From Gammaproteobacteria bacterium (lineage in GTDB: Bacteria; Pseudomonadota; Gammaproteobacteria; SZUA-152): 45,198 nucleotides of DNA. The position numbers were made by a program, and so were the translations under genes. The DNA lies in contig DRKN01000040.1 in NCBI GenBank assembly GCA_011051755.1, positions 1 through 45,198 on the forward strand, in the 5' to 3' direction. A model generated the notes under the pieces. That model was not told where the DNA came from. It saw only the letters and a program-made list of their open reading frames with translations, and made no database searches. Positions 37,144 through 45,198 of the stretch are shown here, piece after piece; within the stretch, counting starts at the first letter, position 1, and each line of letters opens with the position of its first letter.

Positions 37144-37482
37144 ATGAGCTTTTTTATCTCTGATGCAATGGCTGAAGGTGCGGCCGCCGCTGGCGGTTCC
37201 GCCGAGGGTAGTCTGATGGGCCTGTTGCCCCTGGTGTTGATCTTCGCGCTGTTCTATTTCATGCTGATTCGTCCTCAGTCCAAACGCGCCAAGGAACACA
37301 AAGGTATGGTGGCGGCGTTGGGCAAGGGCGATGAGATCGTCACCCAGGGCGGCCTGCTGGGCAAGATCACCGAGGTGGGAGACGGCTTCCTCAGTGTGAA
37401 GATTGCCGATGATGTGGTCGTCAAGGTGCAACGCCAAGCTGTTTCCACCCTGCTGCCCAAGGGCACGATCAAGTCCACCTGA
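37144..37482 (+). CDS. yajC: Preprotein translocase subunit YajC
   Basis: LLPLVLIFALFYFMLIRPQSKRAKEHKGMVAALGKGDEIVTQGGLLGKI. Confidence 0.98.
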   Translation: MSFFISDAMAEGAAAAGGSAEGSLMGLLPLVLIFALFYFMLIRPQSKRAKEHKGMVAALGKGDEIVTQGGLLGKITEVGDGFLSVKIADDVVVKVQRQAVSTLLPKGTIKST

Positions 37483-37534
37483 GCCGGTCTGCGTTTTGCT
37501 TGCCTGAATCACCCTGTCCACGGAGCCGGTTGTC

Positions 37535-39424
37535 GTGTTGAATCAATATCCTGCCTGGAAGTATCTACTCGTTATCACTGTTTTGCTGGTGGGCATGCTC
37601 TATGCCTTGCCGAATCTCTACGGTGAGGATCCTGCGCTTCAGGTGACGTCGACGCGCACCGCCGAGGTTGACCTGGCCACCCAGGACAAGGTGCAGAAGC
37701 TGCTGACGGATGCCGGCATTGCTTACGACAGCATCAGTCTGGCCGATGCCCGGTTGCTGGTGCGCTTTTCTGATACAGAAGCCCAGCTGGTGGCCAAGGA
37801 CGTGGTGAAGAAGGGGCTGGGCCGCGGTCATGTGGTGGCTCTGAATCTCGCGCCGCGTACTCCGGACTGGCTGGTATCTCTGGGCGCCGAACCGATGTAT
37901 CTGGGCCTGGATTTGCGCGGTGGTGTGCATTTCCTGATGGAGGTGGATGTGGACTCGGCGGTGAAGCAGGCCGAGGAACGCTACATCGATGATTTCCGTG
38001 GCCTGCTACGCAAAAACAAAGTGCGTTATGCGCGCGTTGTTCGCTACCACAATGAAGACGTCGATAGGGACGGGCTGGCGCGTAGCGGCGTGGAGATCAA
38101 GTTCAAGTCCGCCGAGGCCCGTGATCAGGCTGAGGCGTTGATCGACGCGGAATATCCGGATCTCGAACTGCGCAGCGATGACCGTAGCGATGGTTATTAT
38201 TTGCTGGCAGGGCTGGATGACAAGGAACGCCGCGAGGTGCGCAAGCTGGCGCTGAAGCAGAATATCACCACTCTGCGCAACCGTGTCAACGAGCTGGGCG
38301 TGTCCGAGCCGGTGATTCAGCAGCAGGGCGACAGCCGCATCGTGGTGCAGTTGCCCGGCGTGCAGGACACCGCCCGCGCCAAGGAAATCTTGGGCGCCAC
38401 CGCGACTCTGGAATTCCGTCTGGCCGATGAAACCAATGACGTGCAGGAGGCCGTGCGTGGCCGCGTGCCGCCGGGCCTGAAACTCTATCCGGAGCGGGAT
38501 GGCGGCCATGTACTGCTGAAGAATCGCGTGATGTTGACGGGTGATTACATTATCGATGCCTCTTCCGGTCTCGACCAGCAGAGCGGCAGCCCGGCCGTTT
38601 ACATCACCCTCGATGGCAAGGGGGCGAGTATCTTCAGTAAGGTCACGGGCGATAATATCAAGAAGCTGATGGCGGTGGTGTTCATCGAGAACAAGACCGA
38701 GACACGTATGGTCGATGGCAAGCCGGTGAAGACGCGCCGCACCGTGGAAGAAGTGATCAATGTTGCACGTATTCAGGATCAGCTTTCCAAGCGTTTCCAG
38801 ATCACCGGTCTCGATAGCACCAAGGAAGCTCATAATCTGGCCTTGCTGCTACGCGCCGGTGCCCTGGCTGCGCCCATCGAGATCATCGAGGAACGCACCA
38901 TTGGCCCGAGTCTCGGTCAGGAAAATATCGATCAGGGCTTTATGTCGGTGATCATTGGCTTTGTGCTGGTGTTGGCCTTCATGGCCATCTGGTATCGTGG
39001 TTTTGGCCTGGTGGCTAATTTGGCGCTGGCGTTGAATCTGGTCGTGATCGTTGCCGTGCTGTCCATAATGCAGGCCACCCTGACCCTGCCGGGCATTGCC
39101 GGCATCGTGCTGACGGTGGGTATGGCGGTGGATGCCAATGTGCTGATCTTTGAACGCATCCGCGAGGAGTTGCGTAATGGCATCAGTCCGCAAGCCGCCA
39201 TCAATGCGGGTTACGAAAAGGCCTTTTCGACCATTGCCGATGCCAATATTACCACCCTGATCGCCGCGGTGATCCTGTACGGCTTTGGCACCGGGCCCAT
39301 CAAGGGCTTTGCCATTACGCTCTCCATTGGCATCATGACTTCCATGTTCACTGCCATTATGGGTACCCGTGCGGTAGTGAATTTAATGTACGGCGGTCGC
39401 CGTGTTGACAAGCTTTCCATTTAG
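37535..39424 (+). CDS. secD: Protein translocase subunit SecD (GTG start)
   Basis: MYLGLDLRGGVHFLMEVD, VGMAVDANVLIFERIREEL. Confidence 0.98.
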   Translation: MLNQYPAWKYLLVITVLLVGMLYALPNLYGEDPALQVTSTRTAEVDLATQDKVQKLLTDAGIAYDSISLADARLLVRFSDTEAQLVAKDVVKKGLGRGHVVALNLAPRTPDWLVSLGAEPMYLGLDLRGGVHFLMEVDVDSAVKQAEERYIDDFRGLLRKNKVRYARVVRYHNEDVDRDGLARSGVEIKFKSAEARDQAEALIDAEYPDLELRSDDRSDGYYLLAGLDDKERREVRKLALKQNITTLRNRVNELGVSEPVIQQQGDSRIVVQLPGVQDTARAKEILGATATLEFRLADETNDVQEAVRGRVPPGLKLYPERDGGHVLLKNRVMLTGDYIIDASSGLDQQSGSPAVYITLDGKGASIFSKVTGDNIKKLMAVVFIENKTETRMVDGKPVKTRRTVEEVINVARIQDQLSKRFQITGLDSTKEAHNLALLLRAGALAAPIEIIEERTIGPSLGQENIDQGFMSVIIGFVLVLAFMAIWYRGFGLVANLALALNLVVIVAVLSIMQATLTLPGIAGIVLTVGMAVDANVLIFERIREELRNGISPQAAINAGYEKAFSTIADANITTLIAAVILYGFGTGPIKGFAITLSIGIMTSMFTAIMGTRAVVNLMYGGRRVDKLSI

Positions 39425-39433
39425 GGCATCGAC

Positions 39434-40378
39434 ATGCAGCTATTCAAGAATGCTACCCAATTTGACTTCATGGGCAAGCGCAAGCCTGCTATCGTTTTAT
39501 CCGTGGTGCTGTTGCTGATTTCCATCGGCGCACTGGTTGGAAAGGGGCTGAACTTCGGTCTCGACTTCACCGGCGGCACCCTGATCGAGCTGGGTTATTC
39601 GCATGCAGTGGATCTGAAGCCGGTACGCGAAACACTGGAATCATTAGGCTTTGCCGAGGCGGTGGTGCAACATTTTGGCACCGCGTCGGATATCCTGATC
39701 CGTATCGCGCCGCATGCCGACACCAGCAACGCCGAGATCAGCAATATCGTCATGGATGCCCTCAAGGCGAGTGAGCCGGGCGAAATCCAGATGCGCCGCG
39801 TTGAGTTCGTCGGCCCGCAGGTGGGCGAAGAGCTGACCAATGACGGCGGTCTGGCGATGATCTATGCCCTGATCTGTATTTTGATCTATGTCGGTTTCCG
39901 TTTCGAATACCGCCTCGCCCTGGGTTCGGTGATGGCCCTGGTGCACGACGTGGTGATTACCCTGGGCATCTTTGCCCTGTTCCAGCTGGACTTCGATCTC
40001 ACCGTGCTGGCCGCGGTGCTGGCGGTGATCGGTTACTCGCTCAACGATACCATCGTGGTGTTCGACCGTATTCGGGAAAATTTCCGCAAGATACGCAAGG
40101 GAACCAGCGAAGAGGTCATCAATGTGTCACTGAACCAGACCCTGACGCGCACCGTGATGACTTCTTTCACCACCTTGCTGGTGCTGATTGCGTTGTTCAT
40201 TTTTGGTGGTGAGCTGATCCATGGCTTTGCTACCGCGCTGATCATCGGCGTGGTGGTGGGTACCTATTCCTCGATTTACGTCGCCAGTTCCAGCGCCCTG
40301 ATGCTGGGCATCAGCAAGGCGGATCTGATGCCGGTGGTGGTGGAGAAGGAAGGCGAGGAGATCGACGATCGTCCGTAA
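39434..40378 (+). CDS. secF: Protein translocase subunit SecF
   Basis: LNFGLDFTGGTLIELGY, YSLNDTIVVFDRIRENFR. Confidence 0.98.
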   Translation: MQLFKNATQFDFMGKRKPAIVLSVVLLLISIGALVGKGLNFGLDFTGGTLIELGYSHAVDLKPVRETLESLGFAEAVVQHFGTASDILIRIAPHADTSNAEISNIVMDALKASEPGEIQMRRVEFVGPQVGEELTNDGGLAMIYALICILIYVGFRFEYRLALGSVMALVHDVVITLGIFALFQLDFDLTVLAAVLAVIGYSLNDTIVVFDRIRENFRKIRKGTSEEVINVSLNQTLTRTVMTSFTTLLVLIALFIFGGELIHGFATALIIGVVVGTYSSIYVASSSALMLGISKADLMPVVVEKEGEEIDDRP

Positions 40379-40422
40379 ACGGGCTGTCGTGAACGAATAG
40401 TCAAGTATTGCCAGGAGCAGAC

Positions 40423-41676
40423 ATGTTTAGCAAAGAAATGAACATCGCCGATTTCGATCCTGATTTGTGGGACGTGATTGGAAAGGAAGAAGTCCGTCAG
40501 GAGGAGCACATCGAGCTGATCGCCTCGGAGAACTACACCAGTCCGCGTGTGATGCAGGCCCAAGGCACGTTGCTCACCAACAAATACGCCGAAGGCTACC
40601 CCGGCAAGCGTTACTACGGCGGTTGTGAATACGTCGATGTCGCCGAGCAACTGGCCATCGACCGCGCCAAAGAGCTGTTCGGCGCCGATTACGCCAACGT
40701 GCAGCCACACTCCGGCTCGCAGGCCAATGCCGCCGTCTACTTGGCGTTATTGCAGGCCGGCGACACCCTTCTCGGCATGAGTCTGGCCCATGGTGGCCAT
40801 CTTACCCATGGCTCCAAGGTCAGCGCTTCCGGCAAGCTCTACAATGCCATCCAGTACGGCCTCGATGAAAGCACCGGCGAGATCGACTACGCCCAGGTCG
40901 AGGCATTGGCAAAAAAACATCGGCCGAAGATGATCGTCGCCGGTTTTTCCGCCTATTCACGCGTGGTGGACTGGCAGCGTTTCCGCGATATCGCGGATCA
41001 GGTGGGTGCCTACCTGTTCGTCGACATGGCCCACGTTGCCGGCCTCATCGCCACCGGTGAATATCCCAGTCCGGTAGCCATCGCCGACGTGACCACCACC
41101 ACCACCCACAAGACCCTGCGCGGGCCGCGCGGCGGCCTGATCCTGGCCAGGGCCAATACGGAGATCGAAAAGAAGCTCAACTCGGCGGTGTTTCCTGGCA
41201 GCCAGGGTGGCCCGCTGATGCACGTCATCGCCGGCAAGGCGGTGGCCTTCAAAGAGGCCCTGGAACCCGGCTTCAAGACCTACCAGCAGCAGGTGGTGAA
41301 AAATGCCCGTGCCATGGCGGGTACTCTACAGGAGCGCGGTTACAAGATTGTCTCCGGCGGTACCGATAATCACCTGTTCCTGGTCGACCTCATCGACAAA
41401 GGCATCACCGGCAAGGCCGCCGACGCCGCCCTGGGCGCCGCCAACATCACCGTCAACAAGAATTCCGTGCCCAACGACCCGCAGTCGCCCTTTGTCACCA
41501 GTGGCATCCGTATTGGCACCCCGGCCATGACCACGCGTGGTTTTGGCGAAGACGAAGCCAGGCGGCTCGCCGGCTGGATCTGCGACGTGATGGACGACGT
41601 GGAAGATATCGCCACCATCGAACGCATCAAGGGCGAAGTGTTGGCTCTGTGCAAGCGCTTTCCGGTCTACGCCTGA
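40423..41676 (+). CDS. glyA: Serine hydroxymethyltransferase
   Basis: [53 protein letters not shown]. Confidence 0.99.
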   Translation: MFSKEMNIADFDPDLWDVIGKEEVRQEEHIELIASENYTSPRVMQAQGTLLTNKYAEGYPGKRYYGGCEYVDVAEQLAIDRAKELFGADYANVQPHSGSQANAAVYLALLQAGDTLLGMSLAHGGHLTHGSKVSASGKLYNAIQYGLDESTGEIDYAQVEALAKKHRPKMIVAGFSAYSRVVDWQRFRDIADQVGAYLFVDMAHVAGLIATGEYPSPVAIADVTTTTTHKTLRGPRGGLILARANTEIEKKLNSAVFPGSQGGPLMHVIAGKAVAFKEALEPGFKTYQQQVVKNARAMAGTLQERGYKIVSGGTDNHLFLVDLIDKGITGKAADAALGAANITVNKNSVPNDPQSPFVTSGIRIGTPAMTTRGFGEDEARRLAGWICDVMDDVEDIATIERIKGEVLALCKRFPVYA

Positions 41677-41690
41677 GTCGCAACATAACC

Positions 41691-41880
41691 GTAGGAGCGG
41701 GCCATGCCCGCGAAAAACTTAATACCTGAATCCGAGGGTTCAGGTTAATATTCACCACAGAGACACGGAGCACACAGAGGAAAACTTACTCCTGAATCCT
41801 CGGATTCAGGTTAATTGCTGTTATCTCTGTGGTGAAAGCGTTTTTTATTTGCAGATATCGCGGGCATGGCCCGCTCCTAC
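41691..41880. repeat. Nested multi-family inverted-repeat cluster between glyA and nrdR
   Basis: Outer REP pair gtaggagcgggccatgcccgcga (41691-41713)/atcgcgggcatggcccgctcctac (41857-41880); palindromes at 41725-41744 and 41791-41810; ttcaccacagagacacgg (41751)/ttatctctgtggtgaa (41821). Confidence 0.9.
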
Positions 41881-41903
41881 ATTACTTGGCGGGTTAATCT
41901 ACC

Positions 41904-42452
41904 ATGCACTGCCCCTTCTGCGATGCTGACGACACCAAGGTCATCGATTCGCGTCTGGCGAACGAAGGCTGCGTCGTGCGCCGCCGGCGTGAATGTCTGA
42001 CCTGTAGTGAGCGCTTCACCACCTTCGAGACCGCCGAGCTGGTGATGCCCAAATTAGTGAAAAACGATGGTCGCCGGGAGCCCTTCAACGAAGACAAACT
42101 GCGTTCCGGCTTCACCCGTGCCCTGGAAAAGCGCCCGGTCAGCTCCGAAGATATCGAATCCGCCGTCGGCCGGCTGAAAAAGCGCCTGCGCGTCACTGGT
42201 GATCGCGAAGTGCCCTCGCGCACCCTGGGTGACTGGGTGATGGACGAACTGCGCGACCTCGACCCGGTGGCCTATGTACGCTTCGCCTCCGTGTATCACA
42301 GCTTTGAAGACGTCAACGCCTTTCGTGAAGAGATCGAACGGCTGGAAAAACAGCCCAGTGCCGAAGAGAAACGCAGCCAGATTCCTCTGCTCGATGGGAG
42401 CGCTGGCGATTCCGGCAGAGATCGTCCGGGCAAAAAGACGCCGCGCGGCTGA
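41904..42452 (+). CDS. nrdR: Transcriptional repressor NrdR
   Basis: [42 protein letters not shown]. Confidence 0.99.
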   Translation: MHCPFCDADDTKVIDSRLANEGCVVRRRRECLTCSERFTTFETAELVMPKLVKNDGRREPFNEDKLRSGFTRALEKRPVSSEDIESAVGRLKKRLRVTGDREVPSRTLGDWVMDELRDLDPVAYVRFASVYHSFEDVNAFREEIERLEKQPSAEEKRSQIPLLDGSAGDSGRDRPGKKTPRG

Positions 42453-42469
42453 GGCCTCGCCCCACCGCC

Positions 42470-43570
42470 ATGACCAAGGCACACGACATCCGCCACATGG
42501 CCCGCGCCCTGCAACTGGCGGCGCGTGGTCTTTATACCTGCGACCCCAATCCCCGCGTCGGCTGCGTGCTGGTCAAGGGCGGCACAGTGATCGGCGAAGG
42601 CTGGCACGTCCGTGCCGGCGAACCTCACGCCGAGGTGCTGGCTCTGCGCGCGGCTGGTGAGGCCGTCTGCGGCGCTACCGCCTATGTCTCGCTGGAGCCC
42701 TGCGGCCACCACGGCCGTACCCCGCCCTGTGCCGAGGCGCTAATCGCCGCCGGCGTATCGCGCGTGGTGACGGCGATGGAAGACCCCAATCCGCAAGTTG
42801 CCGGGCGGGGCCTGCAGATGCTGCGCGAGGCCGGCATCGCCACCGAAACCGGCCTGTTGCAATCTCAGGCCGAAGCACTGAATCCCGGCTTCATCAAACG
42901 TATGCGTACCGGCCATCCCCTCGTGCGCTGCAAACTGGCCATGAGCCTCGACGGTCGCACGGCGATGGCCTCGGGCGAGAGCCAATGGATTACCGGTTCC
43001 GCCGCCCGCGCCGATGTCCACCGTCTGCGCGCCCGCAGCTCGGCCCTGCTCACCGGTGTCGGTACGGTGCTGGCTGATGATCCTTCGCTGAACGTCCGCC
43101 TGGATACGGATGAGCCTGTGCAGCAGCCCCTGCGCGTGGTGTTGGACAGCCAACTGCGCATGCCCACGGATGCGCGTATGTTGTCACTACCGGGGCGCAC
43201 CCTGGTTTGTTGTGTGGAGGGTGCCGACGTGGAAAAGGTTGCTATGCTGACGGGTGTTGGTGCCGAGGTGCACTGCCTGCCAGTGGAAAAAAACGGCCAC
43301 GTATCACTACCTGCACTGCTGGATTTTCTCGTTGGAGAGAGCGTCAATGAAGTCATGGTTGAAGCCGGCGCCATTCTCAACGGCGCGCTGTTGCAGGCCG
43401 GGTTGGTGGACGAGGTCATTGTCTATCTGGCGCCACTGCTGGTGGGCGATGCTGCACGCGGCCTGTTTCACCTGCCGGGGCTGGAGAAAATGGCTCAGCG
43501 TATTGAGCTGAAAATAGTGGATATGCGTGCCGTCGGTGATGATTGGCGGATCACCGCACATTTGTTTTGA
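42470..43570 (+). CDS. ribD: Bifunctional riboflavin biosynthesis deaminase/reductase RibD
   Basis: HAEVLALRAAGE...YVSLEPCGHHGRTPPCAEALIAAGV; reductase half KLAMSLDGRTAMASGESQWITG. Confidence 0.98.
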   Translation: MTKAHDIRHMARALQLAARGLYTCDPNPRVGCVLVKGGTVIGEGWHVRAGEPHAEVLALRAAGEAVCGATAYVSLEPCGHHGRTPPCAEALIAAGVSRVVTAMEDPNPQVAGRGLQMLREAGIATETGLLQSQAEALNPGFIKRMRTGHPLVRCKLAMSLDGRTAMASGESQWITGSAARADVHRLRARSSALLTGVGTVLADDPSLNVRLDTDEPVQQPLRVVLDSQLRMPTDARMLSLPGRTLVCCVEGADVEKVAMLTGVGAEVHCLPVEKNGHVSLPALLDFLVGESVNEVMVEAGAILNGALLQAGLVDEVIVYLAPLLVGDAARGLFHLPGLEKMAQRIELKIVDMRAVGDDWRITAHLF

Positions 43571-43571
43571 C

Positions 43572-43708
43572 GTAACCGTCCAAACCACGCCGTTCTTCCC
43601 AGGGTGACCCTCGCACCATAACCTGCTCCTGCATTCACCAACAGGAGCAGAACATGAGCAAGCGACGTGACAAGGCTGAGTGGCAACAATTGATCGATGA
43701 GCAGTCAT
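43572..43708 (+). mobile_element. IS66-like relic: terminal end plus N-terminus of accessory orf
   Basis: gtaaccgtcc... terminal sequence; ATG at 43654 gives MSKRRDKAEWQQLIDEQS, reminiscent of IS66-type TnpA N-termini, then homology stops at the inserted repeat. Confidence 0.5.
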
Positions 43709-43845
43709 GTAGGGTGAGCACGGTTTTTGTGCCCACGGGTCAAATGGAGATGGGTGTAGTTTCTTTCAAAATAAAAAACAAGGGGTGTGCGGCCGAGGCT
43801 GGCGCATATTCCACGCGGGCATGAAAAACCTGTCCACCCTGCATG
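43707..43845. repeat. GTAGGGTG-family MITE-like element with terminal inverted repeats CATGTAGGGTG/CACCCTGCATG
   Basis: catgtagggtgagcacggtttttgtgcccacgggtc ... cacgcgggcatgaaaaacctgtccaccctgcatg. Confidence 0.65.
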
Positions 43846-43915
43846 GCTTACACTGACAGACTTTCATGGAAATGAATAAATTTTTTGTTGAGAATCAATT
43901 TCATCAACTTAGGTT

Positions 43916-44254
43916 ATGAAGATTTTAGTCATTATAGCAACAATAACCTCCATATTAACGCTTGTCGTTGCATTTTTTCCTCATCAAGCGAATTCGCATA
44001 AGGAGGTAAGAACGCTACAGTGCGGTTTACCATTTGCATTTCTCACTCAGGATATATCTCGCCGTGACCCACCTTCTGAATACACGCAATTTTCCTGCAA
44101 TCCATGGGAGAATCCAACACGCTTGGATAGTTTTTCACTGTTTATATCCTGGTTAAGCATATTCATTACACTTTTTTGTATACGGCAATTACTTAATGTT
44201 ATTGTTAGACGAAGACTCGGAATTAGAGTGGTAAAGGGTAATAGTAATGGGTAG
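43916..44254 (+). CDS. Small membrane protein of unknown function
   Basis: 112 aa, hydrophobic N-terminal and C-terminal segments (ILVIIATITSILTLVVAFF; FSLFISWLSIFITLFCI). Confidence 0.45.
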   Translation: MKILVIIATITSILTLVVAFFPHQANSHKEVRTLQCGLPFAFLTQDISRRDPPSEYTQFSCNPWENPTRLDSFSLFISWLSIFITLFCIRQLLNVIVRRRLGIRVVKGNSNG

Positions 44255-44286
44255 CGTTCTCTCCCCCCTTTTTTCTAGTAAAAACA

Positions 44287-44820
44287 CTATTTGTTTTCGG
44301 GGTAATTAAGATGAAAATCTGGATGATTGGCACGTAGCGTGGGTTTGAGTGAATATTGTATGGTTCTTGTCGCACCACTATTTCCGATTGTATATTTTAC
44401 AAAATAGCGATTGAGTTTACCTTTTGAAAAACTTAGGTATTCTTGCGTATTACTGTCTTTGTTTAGCCAGAGTCTATTGTTAGTTGCTTTTAAAGTAGTG
44501 TGGTGTTTAATGAGTTGTGCGGTATACTGTAATTCAGGATCGATTTTTGGATCTCCACTCCAAAAGACATAGGCCAATTCAGAATCTTTAATACCTGAGA
44601 ATTGGCCCTTAACAATCTCAAAAAAATACGTATTGTCACAAGGGTTGAAAGCATCGTTGACAATATCGCATTTTTTGTCAACCAACTTATACAAGCCAAT
44701 ATGATTTTCCAGATTAAAAGATTTATCACTTGAGCATGCGCTAGTTGTTGTCAAGAAAAAGGTGATTAACAGAAAGGTACGAGTGGTTTTTATAAATTTA
44801 TCGAACTCCTGTTTAATCAT
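44287..44820 (-). CDS. Putative lipoprotein of unknown function
   Basis: Signal/lipobox FLLITFFLTTTSACSS; start taken at internal Met (MIKQEFDKF). Confidence 0.55.
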   Translation of the reverse strand: MIKQEFDKFIKTTRTFLLITFFLTTTSACSSDKSFNLENHIGLYKLVDKKCDIVNDAFNPCDNTYFFEIVKGQFSGIKDSELAYVFWSGDPKIDPELQYTAQLIKHHTTLKATNNRLWLNKDSNTQEYLSFSKGKLNRYFVKYTIGNSGATRTIQYSLKPTLRANHPDFHLNYPENK

Positions 44821-45036
44821 TTCTATAATTTCCGGGTATGAAGTTTTTTGGTGACTAGTAAGTACGATTATTAACAGTTGTGTATGTTCTCGCATGAAAA
44901 CAAGTGTTTTCCCCATGTAACAAGGAGGAGCGGCTGCGAATATTTACGCAACTATTAATGCCAAGGGTAACTGATTACAATGCGCGTCTTCGTATCAATC
45001 CAATCAAAGATTTTCTTAGCATCACCCACCTCAAGG

Positions 45037-45085
45037 ACAAGGGGTCAGGTTGATACAAGGGGTCAGTACAAGGGGTCAGGTTGAT
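45037..45085. repeat. Three short direct repeats of acaaggggtcag(gttgat)
   Basis: Copies at 45037-45054, 45055-45066 and 45068-45085. Confidence 0.85.
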
Positions 45086-45198
45086 TGTATCATCGTTAAA
45101 ATACGTGGAATGTTTTGCCTAAATTCCTTTTTCTCAGATAGCAAGCGACGAATTTCTGTCGTAACCCCTTTCTTTCACGCACTTTGAGAATGATTCAA

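Noticed and set aside
45037-45085. acaaggggtcag repeats considered as CRISPR repeats
   Set aside because: Copies are adjacent with no unique spacers of constant length

Overview
Gammaproteobacterial-type chromosomal window, mostly high GC. The backbone is housekeeping genes: 3' end of ftsA, ftsZ, lpxC, a DUF721/DciA-like gene (-), an M23 peptidase, secA, argJ, a Nudix-ThiE fusion, then on the minus strand apaG, ggt, a 4Fe-4S ferredoxin, coaD, rsmD, hemF, tsaC, a purE remnant and purD. These are followed by a di-heme cytochrome c peroxidase-like gene, a TraT-like lipoprotein gene, pgm, a rhodanese gene, a gtrA/gtrB-type glycosylation cassette, a Mth938-like gene (-), alaC, hom, thrC, tgt, yajC, secD, secF, glyA, nrdR and ribD. 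The best candidate for an unusual system is a visibly AT-richer two-gene insert between thrC and tgt (about 33.5-35.8 kb). It has an HD-domain dGTPase-like protein overlapping a Pol-beta-type nucleotidyltransferase with a GG...RD...SDIDL motif, and could be a nucleotide-depletion defence module. Other notable signals are a 12-copy heptamer repeat immediately upstream of thrC, an 18-bp hairpin leader upstream of yajC-secDF, a truncated purE lying between inverted-repeat clusters, and a REP-like repeat that forms the C-terminus of PurD. There are also decayed partial duplications of the peroxidase gene and the Mth938-like gene, several nested intergenic palindromic repeat families, and IS66- and IS200/IS605-like relics. 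All family calls come from reading protein motifs by eye; no database search was run.
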